Source: Bradyrhizobium sp. WSM3983 (GTDB lineage Bacteria > Pseudomonadota > Alphaproteobacteria > Rhizobiales > Xanthobacteraceae). Taken from it: DNA of 64,000 nucleotides. This document shows, piece by piece, positions 1-8,682 of this stretch. Under the pieces are notes generated by a model, which searched no databases, was not told the DNA's origin, and saw nothing but the letters and a program-made list of their open reading frames with translations. The stretch's first letter is position 1, and each line of letters begins with the position of its first letter. The position numbers and the translations under genes are program-made. Where the stretch lies: assembly GCF_000473045.1 (NCBI RefSeq), contig NZ_AXAY01000004.1:365366-429365 (forward strand), in the 5' to 3' direction.

Positions 1-860
1 CCGCCCTCCTCATGCTGGAGGGCCGACCACGCGCGATCGAACCCGACCGGCTGCGCCGGTTCGGGACGACCGGGTGGACGCGGCTGCTTCGGCTGCATCT
101 TCGCTGCCGCCACGTGTGGACGCGACAGCAACCAGACGGCGCCGTCCTTGTACCAGTCGAACGAATACCACAGTCCGGTCAGGGTCATCACGAGGTAGAC
201 CGGCAGAACCCAGGTGCCGATGACAGCGTGCAGCGAGCGGTGCAAGCCGCGGCCGCTGAGCCCGAGATTCGGCTTCAGCCACATCTTCACGCTGCTTGCG
301 CGACGTGGCCAGCGCAGCACGAGGCCCGAGACCAGCATCACGAGCAGACCCAGCGCGGCCACACCGGTGATCTGACGTCCCCAGCCCTTGGCATCGCCGG
401 GAATGAGTAGCCAGCGATGCAGTCTGCGCACCGTCGCAAAGAAGTCCTCGCCGCGCGGCACGCCGAGCACGCTCCCGTCATAGGGATCGACATAGAGCGA
501 GGACGGACGCGCGCCCTGCTCGTCGCGGGCGAAGCGGACATGCACTGCCCCGGACGGATCGCTCGACAGCATGATGGCCGCAACCTTGCCAACATCCGGC
601 ACAGCCTTCAGGCGCGCGACGAGTTCATCCGGCAACAGCGCCGGCATCGTCCGTGGCGCAACCTGCATGATGCCGGCATTCAGATAGTCTACGATCTCGT
701 CCTCAAAACTCATGATCGCGCCGGTCAGCGCGATCAGGGAGAACAGCAGCGCGAGCACGAGACCCGCAATGGAATGGACTTGATGCAGCGCCGCCTTGAT
801 CTTGTGCCAGAGCCTATGCATCGGCGCAGGCCCTCCCGGTCGGAATGACCGAGCCATCAT
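1..860 (-). CDS. PepSY-domain inner-membrane protein, 3' part cut by window edge
   Basis: The reading frame is open from an ATG at 860 (a second ATG follows at 857) to the window edge, giving about 286 residues with no stop. It starts with a short basic stretch and a long hydrophobic helix, then a periplasmic-type PepSY region (SLYVDPYDGSVLG), an HRWLLIP segment, and two more helices. This is the layout of the PepSY-associated transmembrane (iron-regulated, PiuB-like) family, which is usually linked to siderophore reduction or release. It starts 24 bases after the stop of the TonB receptor gene on the same strand, so the two are probably co-transcribed and share iron control. The remaining C-terminal helix lies outside the window. 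Confidence 0.85.
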   Translation of the reverse strand, partial: MMARSFRPGGPAPMHRLWHKIKAALHQVHSIAGLVLALLFSLIALTGAIMSFEDEIVDYLNAGIMQVAPRTMPALLPDELVARLKAVPDVGKVAAIMLSSDPSGAVHVRFARDEQGARPSSLYVDPYDGSVLGVPRGEDFFATVRRLHRWLLIPGDAKGWGRQITGVAALGLLVMLVSGLVLRWPRRASSVKMWLKPNLGLSGRGLHRSLHAVIGTWVLPVYLVMTLTGLWYSFDWYKDGAVWLLSRPHVAAAKMQPKQPRPPGRPEPAQPVGFDRAWSALQHEEG

Positions 861-884
861 CGTCTCTGCGCCGCACCCCCATCG

Positions 885-3206
885 CTAGAACTTCACCGTT
901 GCCGACAACGAGATGCGGCGGCGATCGCCCAACGCGACGTTCAGGGCGTTTCCAGTGCTGGAGGTATAGTAGACCTTGTCGAACAGATTCTTGACGTTGA
1001 ACTGATAGGTCACAGGCACCTTGTCGACCTTGGTGTCGTAGGTCGCAAAGATGTCCGCGACAGTATAGGCCGGCATGAAAAACGTGTTGGCGGAGTCACC
1101 GGGCCTGTCACCGACATAGTGTGCGCCGCCGCCGACGCGCAAGCGTCCGGGCAGCCGGTCACCGAAATCATAGACGAGATAGAGCGAAGCCGTGTTCATC
1201 GCGGCGTTGAACAATTTTGCATTGCCAACAACGGGATCGTCGATCAGGCGCGCATCGGTATAGCCATAACTTCCGATCATGCTCCATTCGTCGGTCAGCC
1301 TGCCGGTGACATCCAGTTCGACACCGCGCGACCGGGCCGCGCCCGAGGCGCGCGCCGCCGACTTGCCGCCGCCGATGTCATCCAACACCAGCACGTTCTT
1401 CTTCTGGATGTCGTAGACCGCCAGGGTGCCCGACAGCCGCTTGTTGACGTCGAACTTCAGGCCGGTCTCCCACTGCGTTCCCTCTTCAGGCGCGATGGTG
1501 GAGTCGACGACGAAGCCGGTTGTGAACGCTGCGATAACCGATGTTGGCTTCAGCGACTGCGTATAGCTCACGTAATATGAGAGCTGATCGCTCAGCTTGA
1601 CGATGACGCCACCAAGCGGCAGCACCTTGTCGCCTGCCAGACTGGTGTTGGTGATGAACAGAGGCCGGCCCTTTCCGGCAAGCTGCTCGTATTCCATCCA
1701 GCGCACGCCGCCCACCACGGACAGCCAGTTGGTCAGATGGAACGTATCCTGGGCGAAGAAGCCGCGGGTGCCGAGCTTGTCGGTCTGCTCACTGTCGGTT
1801 GCCGAAACGGTCGTACCCGGTGTGACCAGTCCATAGACCGGATTATAGAAATTGAAGCTCGGCGTGGCCTGGCGGATCAAATCGTGGCGATCGATCGTGC
1901 GATACATCGCCTCGCCGCCGAACAGGATCTCGTTGCGGAAGCCGCCGACCCAGACGTCACCTTGCAGATAGGAGGTGCCGTAGCTGACGTTGCTCAACGA
2001 GTTCCGGGTGCCGTCGTTGCTGCGGGTTTCGACGCCGGTCGTGGCGTCGACTTTGGTGATGCGGAGCTGGTTGGCGCTGAAAGTCTCGGTGTTGTAGCTA
2101 TAGGCCGCGGTGACCTTCCAATTGTCGTCGAGCTTCTGCTCGACCGAGCCCTGCACCAGGTCGGACGTGCCCCACATGTTGTTGAAGGGTTCATCAAGCC
2201 GGCGCGTCGCCGGGATCGCCAGCTGGGCGCCGTTGACGAAGGCCGTGCCGCGGTCGAACGGAGAGATGAATTCGCGGTGCTCATAGGTGAGCTGGACCGT
2301 CGTGGTCTCGCCGTACCAGGCGAGCGACGGGTTCACGAGCATTTCCCGATGGCGCCCGAAATTGCGCCAATAATCCTCGCTGACACCATAGCCGATGAAG
2401 CGATAGGCGAGACCGCCGTCGCCGATCGGACCGGTAACGTCGAGGGTGCCGTCGGCACCGTTGCGATTGTTCGCGTAGATCGAGCCGAGCAGCGTGGCCG
2501 AGCCATGCTGATAGAGCTCCGGGCGCTTGCTGATGGTGTTCACGATGCCGCCGGGATCCATGATGCCGTAGAGCAGCGAGGCGGGTCCCTTCAGCACCTC
2601 GACGCTGTCGACCGCGGCGTTCAGGCTGCGGCCCTGCACCAGCGGCATGCCGTTGCGCATGATCGAACCGTCGCGATTGTCGCCGAAGCCGCGTCGGATC
2701 ACCGCGTCCTGGGTTCCCGCGAGCGTATTGGTCTGGGTGATGCCGCTGATGTTGACAAGCGCATCGTCGATGTTGCGCGGCAGCTGGTCCTTGAGGACCT
2801 GTGCGGGCACGACGTTGACGGATTGCGAGGTGTCGAGCGGCGATGCGCCCGAGCGCAGCGTGCTAGCACTCGGCATCGCGCGATAGCCGAGCTTTGCGGC
2901 TTGTTGTGCGGCGGCGTCCGCCGCAGCACGTTCGGACGGCGTCGGTGCTACGGGTGGAACTGCATTCGAGTTACGGCGCGCGGCCGTCTGTGTACGTCGT
3001 TGCGACTGCTCCGAAGCACGCGCCGGTTTTGGCCGCGGCGCCGGCGCATCCACATTCACCGGGGGCAGCGCCGTTTGCGCCTGCGCAGTGGTGTTGAGGG
3101 GACATTCGGCGAGCATGACGGCCGCTCCGATGAGAAGGCTAGCGCGGCTCTTGCCGGCGCGATTTCGATGGCCACTGACGCGATGGCCATCCATAAGGGC
3201 ACGCAC
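885..3206 (-). CDS. TonB-dependent siderophore receptor
   Basis: This is a 773-residue outer-membrane receptor of the FhuA/FoxA ferric-siderophore class. A basic N-terminus and hydrophobic signal segment end near AQAQ (about residue 44). A proline- and alanine-rich linker follows, then a plug domain (about 120-235: SQSVNVVPAQVLKDQ, RRGFGDNRDG, VEVLKGPASLLYG, DPGGIVN), then a beta-barrel ending in a C-terminal Phe (SATVKF). The first codon used here is GTG; an in-frame ATG at 3194 is an equally plausible start. Its neighbour is a PepSY membrane protein, and an Irr-box-like pair of sites lies about 80-110 bases upstream. Both indicate iron-starvation expression. The siderophore cannot be told from the sequence. 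Confidence 0.93.
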   Translation of the reverse strand: MRALMDGHRVSGHRNRAGKSRASLLIGAAVMLAECPLNTTAQAQTALPPVNVDAPAPRPKPARASEQSQRRTQTAARRNSNAVPPVAPTPSERAAADAAAQQAAKLGYRAMPSASTLRSGASPLDTSQSVNVVPAQVLKDQLPRNIDDALVNISGITQTNTLAGTQDAVIRRGFGDNRDGSIMRNGMPLVQGRSLNAAVDSVEVLKGPASLLYGIMDPGGIVNTISKRPELYQHGSATLLGSIYANNRNGADGTLDVTGPIGDGGLAYRFIGYGVSEDYWRNFGRHREMLVNPSLAWYGETTTVQLTYEHREFISPFDRGTAFVNGAQLAIPATRRLDEPFNNMWGTSDLVQGSVEQKLDDNWKVTAAYSYNTETFSANQLRITKVDATTGVETRSNDGTRNSLSNVSYGTSYLQGDVWVGGFRNEILFGGEAMYRTIDRHDLIRQATPSFNFYNPVYGLVTPGTTVSATDSEQTDKLGTRGFFAQDTFHLTNWLSVVGGVRWMEYEQLAGKGRPLFITNTSLAGDKVLPLGGVIVKLSDQLSYYVSYTQSLKPTSVIAAFTTGFVVDSTIAPEEGTQWETGLKFDVNKRLSGTLAVYDIQKKNVLVLDDIGGGKSAARASGAARSRGVELDVTGRLTDEWSMIGSYGYTDARLIDDPVVGNAKLFNAAMNTASLYLVYDFGDRLPGRLRVGGGAHYVGDRPGDSANTFFMPAYTVADIFATYDTKVDKVPVTYQFNVKNLFDKVYYTSSTGNALNVALGDRRRISLSATVKF

Positions 3207-3284
3207 TTTCGATTCACTTCCAAGTCACAGCATTGAAGTTGGCGCATCTACCAGCCGCTGCGAATGAAGAGAACATGGCGGCGA

Positions 3285-3315
3285 CTTGAATCGCTCTAGT
3301 GTTGAATCGTTCTAA
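3285..3315 (-). promoter_or_regulatory. Candidate iron control element (Irr box), two tandem copies
   Basis: Read toward the receptor gene, TTAGAACGATTCAAC (3315-3301) matches the rhizobial ICE pattern TTAGAA-N3-TTCTAA perfectly in the first half and at 4 of 6 in the second. A weaker copy, CTAGAGCGATTCAAG, lies at 3299-3285, 16 bases on. The pair is 80-110 bases upstream of the receptor start, a usual promoter position. The match is seen; binding by Irr is inferred. The rest of the 3207-3590 gap holds only the palindrome at 3537-3550. Confidence 0.5.
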
Positions 3316-3536
3316 GAACGGGAACGATCGCGCGATCATGCGGCGCCCGATGTTGTGACCTTTTCGCCAGCAAGAACCGGAACAGCGCGATTGGAACGCG
3401 CACGAAATGAGCGCACCCGCTCCATTGTCGATGCTGATGAGGTCATCGACGCGACGCCATGTCGCACGAGAGCTCCGCGCTCGCGCAAGCTCGCCCGCCG
3501 CCATCGCCGCGGTCGGGATTTCCGCTCACATCAGAT

Positions 3537-3550
3537 TAACTGTACAGTTA
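3537..3550. promoter_or_regulatory. 14-bp perfect palindrome, likely MarR operator
   Basis: TAACTGTACAGTTA is its own reverse complement and lies 41 bases before the ATG of the marR-like gene. MarR proteins commonly bind such short palindromes over their own promoter, so autoregulation of the downstream operon is the natural reading. Confidence 0.55.
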
Positions 3551-3590
3551 TTCTTTGCAGGTTACCTTCAGATGTGCTATTCACTCAGCC

Positions 3591-4043
3591 ATGATCAATT
3601 CATCGGACCAACGCCCGTCCGCGCGCGCCGGCGCGCTCGCAGAAGACCTCCGTTCGCTGGTCGGAAAGCTCAAGCGCCGGCTGCGCGAGCAGGCGGGTCC
3701 GGAGGATTTGACCCCGTCTCAGGTGTCCATCCTGCTCCGCCTGGAAAAGGATGGCCCCGCCACGGTGTCGAGTCTGGCGCGATCGGAAAAGATGCGCCCG
3801 CAATCGATGAGCACGGCGGTCGCCGCGCTTCTGGCCGCAGGCCTGGTCAGTGGCGCCCCCGATCCGGAGGACGGACGTCAGACCATTCTGTCGCTGACGA
3901 AAGCGTGCCGCGACTGGATCCGGGTCGGTCGCGCCGCCCGGCAGGACTGGCTCTCGCGCACCATTTCGGCACGGCTGTCAGCGCGGGAGCAGGACGAACT
4001 GGCCGCCGCCGTCTCTCTGCTCAAACGGCTCGTCGACGATTGA
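3591..4043 (+). CDS. MarR-family transcriptional regulator
   Basis: This 150-residue protein has the MarR winged-helix layout. A helical N-terminus is followed by the wHTH (LTPSQVSILLRLEKDG, then VSSLARSEKMRPQSMSTAVAA and the wing DPEDGRQTILSLT) and a C-terminal dimerisation helix (SAREQDELAAAVSLLKRL). The ATG at 3591 fits the domain; an upstream in-frame start at 3555 would add a cysteine-rich tail and run close to the palindrome. It heads a compact same-strand set (hydrolase, small membrane protein, MFS exporter), so it probably represses that operon in response to a small aromatic-type ligand. The ligand is unknown. Confidence 0.88.
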   Translation: MINSSDQRPSARAGALAEDLRSLVGKLKRRLREQAGPEDLTPSQVSILLRLEKDGPATVSSLARSEKMRPQSMSTAVAALLAAGLVSGAPDPEDGRQTILSLTKACRDWIRVGRAARQDWLSRTISARLSAREQDELAAAVSLLKRLVDD

Positions 4044-4077
4044 CGCGGCCCCGCCGCGCTGCCGGAAGGACATGATC

Positions 4078-4647
4078 ATGGCTCTTACGATGCTCGACCC
4101 GATCACTGCGCTCATCATCGTCGACCTGCAGCGCGGCATCGTCGATCTCCCCTCGGTCCATTCCATTGGAGACGTCGTGGCGCGCGCCGGCGCGCTTGCC
4201 GCGGCGTTTCGGCGGCATCGCCTGCCGGTCGTGCTGGTCAATGTCGCTGGCGGCGCGCCGGGCCGCACTGAGCGGGCGCGCCCTGACGGTCCGTTCCCCA
4301 ACGGATGGACCGACCTCATTCCCGAACTGGATCGACAGCCCGACGATATCGCCGTGACCAAGCGGACATGGGGCGCATTCGCGAGCACCGATCTCGAGAG
4401 CCAGCTGCGGCAGCGCGGCGTCACGCAGGTCGTCATCGCCGGCGTCGCCACCGGCACCGGCGTCGAGTCCACCGCGCGGCAGGCTTACGAGGCGGGCTTC
4501 AATGTCGCCCTTGCCACCGACGCCATGACCGATTCGCGTTCGGAGGCCCACGACTACAGCATCGCAAACGTCTTTCCGCGGCTTGGCGAGAGTGGCTCGA
4601 CGCAGGCGATCATCGATCACCTGGCAACACGGAGCGCGCAGGCATGA
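4078..4647 (+). CDS. Isochorismatase-like hydrolase lacking the usual cysteine
   Basis: This protein of about 189 residues has the isochorismatase-like alpha/beta fold. Asp16 sits in ALIIVDLQRG, Lys95 in VTKRTWGAF, and the cis-peptide loop is GVATGTGVESTA. Cysteine hydrolases of this superfamily carry a nucleophilic Cys in that loop; here the position is Gly128, as in true isochorismatases such as PhzD. It is therefore not a nicotinamidase-type amidase by mechanism. The ATG at 4078 is preferred over 4072 because AAGGA at 4066-4070 gives 7-base spacing. It follows the marR gene closely and overlaps the next gene by ATGA. The substrate is unknown. Confidence 0.85.
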   Translation: MALTMLDPITALIIVDLQRGIVDLPSVHSIGDVVARAGALAAAFRRHRLPVVLVNVAGGAPGRTERARPDGPFPNGWTDLIPELDRQPDDIAVTKRTWGAFASTDLESQLRQRGVTQVVIAGVATGTGVESTARQAYEAGFNVALATDAMTDSRSEAHDYSIANVFPRLGESGSTQAIIDHLATRSAQA

Positions 4648-4973
4648 GCTGGCTTCATTTCGTATCCTATTTCTTCGGTGGCGCGTGTCTCGCGAACACC
4701 ATTCCGCATCTCGTCAGCGGCCTGCGCGGCGAACCGTTCCAGAGCCCGTTCGCAAAACCGAGAGGAGAAGGGCTATCCTCGTCGACGGTCAACGTGCTCT
4801 GGGGCTTCTTCAACCTCGTGGTCGGATATCTCCTCGTCTGCCGTGTCGGAGAGTTTTCACTGCTGGACATAGGTGACGTCGCAGCTCTCGGGCTCGGCGC
4901 TCTGCTGCTGAGCCTGTTTTGCGCGCGGCGGTTCGGCCAGTTCCACGGCGGCAACACGCCGACAGGGTCGTGA
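4644..4973 (+). CDS. Small conserved integral membrane protein
   Basis: This protein is 109 residues with about three hydrophobic segments: FVSYFFGGACLAN, VNVLWGFFNLVVGYLLV and VAALGLGALLLSLF. Between the first two lies a polar loop (GEPFQSPFAKPRGEG). The start ATG overlaps the stop of the hydrolase gene, and the MFS gene begins two bases after its own stop, so it is translationally coupled inside the operon. I do not recognise a characterised family. The position suggests an accessory to the exporter or a stress membrane protein, but nothing in the sequence shows its activity. Confidence 0.8.
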   Translation: MSWLHFVSYFFGGACLANTIPHLVSGLRGEPFQSPFAKPRGEGLSSSTVNVLWGFFNLVVGYLLVCRVGEFSLLDIGDVAALGLGALLLSLFCARRFGQFHGGNTPTGS

Positions 4974-4975
4974 GC

Positions 4976-6211
4976 ATGGCGGGCGCGGGTACGTTTCGCT
5001 CACTGCGGAACTACAATTACCGCGTCTGGGCAGCGGGCGCGCTGGTGTCCAACACCGGGACATGGATGCAGCGCGCCGCGCAGGACTGGCTCGTTCTCAC
5101 CGAGCTCACACGACACAATGCGTCGACCGTCGGCGTGGTGATGGCGCTCCAGTTCGGGCCGCAGCTTCTGCTGATGCCGTGGACGGGTTTTGCCGCCGAT
5201 CATTTCGACCAGCGACGGCTTCTGGTCGCGACTCAGGCGACGATGGGCGTGCTGGCGCTCGTTCTCGGCCTTCTCACGGTCACCGGCCTGGTGCAGCTCT
5301 GGCATGTTTACGCGTTTGCCTTCCTGTTCGGCTGTGCCGCGGCCTTCGACGCCCCGGTGCGCCAGACGTTCGTGGCCGAGCTCGTCGGCGACGGCGAGCT
5401 CTCCAATGCGATCGCGCTGAACTCGACGTCCTTCAATGCCGCACGGATGGTCGGGCCCGCGGTGGCAGGGATTGTCATCGCTTCGATCGGCACCGGGTGG
5501 GCCTTCCTGCTCAACGCCGCATCCTTTATGGCGGTGCTCGGCTCGCTCGCTATGCTCCGCACCTCCGAGCTTCGCCCGAACGCACGGGCCCACCGGACCA
5601 AGGGCGGCATGACGGAGGGCTTTCGCTACGTGTGGTCACGCAGCGATCTCAGGGCGATCATGATCATGCTGTTCCTGATCGGCACGTTCGGACTGAATTT
5701 TCCGATCTTCATCTCGACCATGGCGGTCAGCGTCTTCCACACCGATGCGCGCGGCTTCGGCCTTTTGTCATCGACGATGGCGATCGGCACGATCTCAGGC
5801 GCGCTGCTGGCTGCAGGGCGCGCGCGGCCGCGGTTCGTCTCGTTGCTGCTGGGCGCGGCTGCTTTTGGCGCGGGATGCACTCTGGCCGCGCTCGCGCCCA
5901 GCTACTGGCTGTTCGCCGGCAGCCTGGTCCTGATCGGAGTCGCGGCGCTGACGGTCACGAATACCTCGAACGCCATGATGCAGCTCTCCACCGAGCCGCG
6001 AATGAGGGGACGCGTGATGGCGTTGCGCCTCGGCGTCGCGCTGGGCGGCACACCGATCGGCGCACCGATCGTCGGATGGGTGGCGGACAATCTGGGCCCG
6101 CGCTGGGCGCTCGGCGTGGGCGCGGCGGCAGGCTTCGCGGCGGCGCTGGTTGCGGCCCGCGCCATGTCGGCGCGCACGCGGAGGTTCACCGCGAATGAAA
6201 CGCGCGCTTAG
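4976..6211 (+). CDS. MFS transporter (EntS-like MFS_3 exporter)
   Basis: This 411-residue protein has about twelve hydrophobic helices. It opens with FRSLRNYNYRVWAAGALVSN and GTWMQRAAQDWLVL, the typical start of the MFS_3 (EntS/YfiS-like) exporters. The motif AADHFDQRRLL after helix 2 corresponds to the MFS cytoplasmic loop signature. It is the last gene of the MarR-controlled operon, starting two bases after the small membrane protein. Members of this class export siderophores or drugs. Together with the isochorismatase-like hydrolase, export of a chorismate- or aromatic-derived compound is possible but not shown. Its stop overlaps the stop of the convergent DapA-family gene by 4 bases. Confidence 0.88.
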   Translation: MAGAGTFRSLRNYNYRVWAAGALVSNTGTWMQRAAQDWLVLTELTRHNASTVGVVMALQFGPQLLLMPWTGFAADHFDQRRLLVATQATMGVLALVLGLLTVTGLVQLWHVYAFAFLFGCAAAFDAPVRQTFVAELVGDGELSNAIALNSTSFNAARMVGPAVAGIVIASIGTGWAFLLNAASFMAVLGSLAMLRTSELRPNARAHRTKGGMTEGFRYVWSRSDLRAIMIMLFLIGTFGLNFPIFISTMAVSVFHTDARGFGLLSSTMAIGTISGALLAAGRARPRFVSLLLGAAAFGAGCTLAALAPSYWLFAGSLVLIGVAALTVTNTSNAMMQLSTEPRMRGRVMALRLGVALGGTPIGAPIVGWVADNLGPRWALGVGAAAGFAAALVAARAMSARTRRFTANETRA

Positions 6212-7104
6212 GCGATCGCGGGGCTGGTCAGTTCGTCCAGCTTCGCCTTGAGCGCGGTGCCGTCAGTCAACGCACGCAGCGGCGGCCGCACGCGCAACCA
6301 GCCTGCGTCGCCGGTCTGCGCGGCGAGAATGGCCTTCAGCGTCGTCAGGAAGGACGGAGACTTCACCACGATATCAACCGCGGCCTGCATGCGTGCCTCG
6401 ACATCCTTGCCGTCGATCATCGCCTTGACCAGCTCCGGCGTGATGTTGGCCATGCCGCAGATGGTGCCGGCGCCGCCGCCGGCGATCGCACGCGCGATGT
6501 CGGTTTCGTTACCGACAGTGATGGCTAGCTCAGGAGCAGCAGCGCGGAATGCCTGGAACTGCTTGAAGTCGCCGCTGGAGTCCTTCAGACCCGCGACCAC
6601 CTTGCCGTAACGCTTGCGAAGGTTCGCTGCGACCGTTGTCGGGATCGCAACGCCGGAGACCTGCGGGATGTGATAGAGATAGGCGCGCAGACGATCATCG
6701 GCGACACCGTCGAAGATCGCCGCGAACGCATCCTCGATGCCTTCAGGCGCGGCGCTGCGATCGAAGTAAGGCGGCAGATACAGGACGTGGCGCAGACCAA
6801 GGCCGAGCACGGCGCGCGTCAGCGCGATGCCGTCGCTGATGGCGGGGAAGCCGCCGCCAATGCCGATGCGCTCCGCCGGCACGCCGGCCTTGAGCACGGC
6901 TTCGATGGTCGCGACGCGTTCAGCGACATTGAAGGAGGTGCCCTCGCCGGTGGTGCCGAACAGCACGACGCCGTCGACGCCCTTGCCGAAGAGCTGTTTG
7001 GCATGAGCGGCAAGCCTGGCGGAGTCCACGCTGCCGTCCGTCGCCAGCGGCGTCGCCGACGCCACCCAGAACCCGCGAATTGCCTCCGTCATAGCACCAC
7101 CCAT
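6208..7104 (-). CDS. DapA-family aldolase/lyase
   Basis: This 298-residue TIM-barrel protein is of the dihydrodipicolinate synthase/N-acetylneuraminate lyase family. The GTTGEG motif (residues about 50-55), the Tyr of YLYHIPQ and the Schiff-base Lys of VAGLKDSSGDF are all present. GGGG near NETDIARAIAGGGAGTI is typical of the family. The start at 7104 has GGGGAG eight bases upstream. It diverges from an FAD-dependent 2-hydroxyacid dehydrogenase with an FCD regulator, so cleavage or formation of a 2-keto acid in a catabolic pathway is more likely than lysine synthesis. A biosynthetic DapA would normally be elsewhere. The exact substrate is not determinable. Confidence 0.85.
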   Translation of the reverse strand: MGGAMTEAIRGFWVASATPLATDGSVDSARLAAHAKQLFGKGVDGVVLFGTTGEGTSFNVAERVATIEAVLKAGVPAERIGIGGGFPAISDGIALTRAVLGLGLRHVLYLPPYFDRSAAPEGIEDAFAAIFDGVADDRLRAYLYHIPQVSGVAIPTTVAANLRKRYGKVVAGLKDSSGDFKQFQAFRAAAPELAITVGNETDIARAIAGGGAGTICGMANITPELVKAMIDGKDVEARMQAAVDIVVKSPSFLTTLKAILAAQTGDAGWLRVRPPLRALTDGTALKAKLDELTSPAIA

Positions 7105-7171
7105 TGTTGCGGCTCCCCGTGATCTCCAATGATCTTGGAGGGCTTACCGAGCCTTGTTTTTACTTTACTTT

Positions 7172-7193
7172 TTGTCCTGTACCTTACATACAA
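7172..7193. promoter_or_regulatory. Possible FCD/GntR operator in divergent promoter
   Basis: The 157-base gap between the divergent lyase and dehydrogenase genes holds an AT-richer stretch. In it TTGT (7172-7175) and ACAA (7190-7193) form the ends of a loose dyad, resembling the TNGT-ACNA ends of FCD-type GntR operators. The match is weak. Confidence 0.25.
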
Positions 7194-7261
7194 GATAGAC
7201 GCAAATCCTTTCCGCCGTCGCGGCGCGCATGAGGCGCAGCCAAATTTTGAGGAGGTCTCGC

Positions 7262-8674
7262 ATGAACATGGTGACCTCCTTCGGACATCCCGAGCCGTTA
7301 CTCGCCGCCTTGCGCGACAAGCTCGGCTCCGCGGCCGTGCTGACCGGCAGCGACGTGCCCGCGCGCAATTGCAACGACTGGAGCGCGAGCCTGCCGCAGA
7401 CGCCGCTTGCGGTGATCCGGCCGCTCGATGCGCAGGGCGTTGCCGATGCGATCCTGACCTGCCGGCAGGCGCGCCTGCCCTTCGTGCCGCAGGGCGGCTT
7501 GACCGGGCTCTGCCGCGGCGCCGCGCCCGAAGCGGGCTGGGTCGCGATCTCGCTGGAGCGCATGACCGGCATCGAGGAGATCGATCGCGCCTCGATGACG
7601 ATGACGGTGAAATCGGGCACGCCGCTCGAGGCGATCCAGAAGGCTGCCGACGAGGCCGGCTTCTTCTTTCCGCTCGATCTCGGCTCGCGTGGCTCCTGCG
7701 CGATCGGCGGCAATCTCTCCACCAATGCCGGCGGCAACCGCGTGATCCGCTACGGCATGACCCGCGAGCTCGTGCTCGGTCTCGAAGTGGTGCTGCCGGA
7801 CGGCACCGTCATCACCAGCCTCAACAAGCTGATGAAGAACAATGCCGGCTACGACCTGAAACATCTCTTCATCGGTTCGGAAGGCACGCTTGGGATCATC
7901 ACCCGCGTGGTGCTGAAGCTGTTTCCGAAACCGCGCTCCACCATGGCTGCGCTCTGCGCGCTGAAGGATTATGCCGCGGTGATCGCGCTGCTCGATGCCG
8001 CACGCAGCGGGCTCGGACCGCTGCTGTCGGCGTTCGAAGTGATGTGGCCGGACTATTGGGACGTGATCACAACGCGGGCCGGCGTCAAGCCGCCGGTCGC
8101 CGCCGGCCAAGGTCTCTATGTGCTGGTCGAGGCGCAGGGCACCGACGAGAGCATCGATGCGCCACGTTTCCAGGCCTGGCTCGAAGAGCTGATGGAGCGC
8201 GGGCTATTGGCCGATGCCGCCGTGGCGCAATCGCTGGCGCAGACTCAAGCCTTCTGGCGCGTGCGCGACATCTGCGCCGAATTCGGCCAGGTGCTGGGTC
8301 CGCACATCTCCTACGACATCGGCCTTGCTGTGGCGCGGATGGACGAGTTCGCCACGCGCTGCAAGGCGGCGCTCGCTGATGGCATCAAAGGCTGCGAGAG
8401 CGTCTATTACGGCCATATCGGCGACGGCAATCTGCATCTCGTCTCCTGGGTCACGGGCCTTCCCGTCGAACAGCAGCCCAAGGAGGAGATGGACACGATC
8501 ATCTATGGTCTGGTGCGCGACATGGGCGGCAGCGTCTCCGCCGAGCACGGCATCGGCACGCTGAAGAAGAAATGGCTGGGACATGCGCGCAGCGAGGCCG
8601 AGATCGCCCTGATGCGGACACTAAAGGCCGCGCTCGATCCCGATCATCTACTCAACCCCGGCAAGGTGATCTGA
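7262..8674 (+). CDS. GlcD-like FAD-linked 2-hydroxyacid dehydrogenase
   Basis: This 470-residue flavoprotein is of the FAD_binding_4/FAD-oxidase_C family (GlcD, D-lactate or D-2-hydroxyglutarate dehydrogenase type). The N-terminal PCMH FAD domain is seen in PFVPQGGLTGL, GSRGSCAIGGNLSTNAGGNRV, RYGMTREL and GSEGTLGIIT. The C-terminal domain carries GHIGDGNLHL and SAEHGIGTLKK. The ATG at 7262 has a near-ideal AGGAGGT at 7250-7256. The regulator starts 8 bases after the stop. It would oxidise a D-2-hydroxy acid to the 2-keto acid, feeding electrons to the respiratory chain. The neighbouring DapA-family lyase could act on the keto acid; that coupling is inference. Confidence 0.88.
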   Translation: MNMVTSFGHPEPLLAALRDKLGSAAVLTGSDVPARNCNDWSASLPQTPLAVIRPLDAQGVADAILTCRQARLPFVPQGGLTGLCRGAAPEAGWVAISLERMTGIEEIDRASMTMTVKSGTPLEAIQKAADEAGFFFPLDLGSRGSCAIGGNLSTNAGGNRVIRYGMTRELVLGLEVVLPDGTVITSLNKLMKNNAGYDLKHLFIGSEGTLGIITRVVLKLFPKPRSTMAALCALKDYAAVIALLDAARSGLGPLLSAFEVMWPDYWDVITTRAGVKPPVAAGQGLYVLVEAQGTDESIDAPRFQAWLEELMERGLLADAAVAQSLAQTQAFWRVRDICAEFGQVLGPHISYDIGLAVARMDEFATRCKAALADGIKGCESVYYGHIGDGNLHLVSWVTGLPVEQQPKEEMDTIIYGLVRDMGGSVSAEHGIGTLKKKWLGHARSEAEIALMRTLKAALDPDHLLNPGKVI

Positions 8675-8682
8675 GAGCATCC

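Noticed and set aside
6208..7104. Assignment of the DapA-family gene as biosynthetic dapA.
   Set aside because: It is paired with a hydroxyacid dehydrogenase and FCD regulator, apart from dapD and dapE, which fits a catabolic lyase better.
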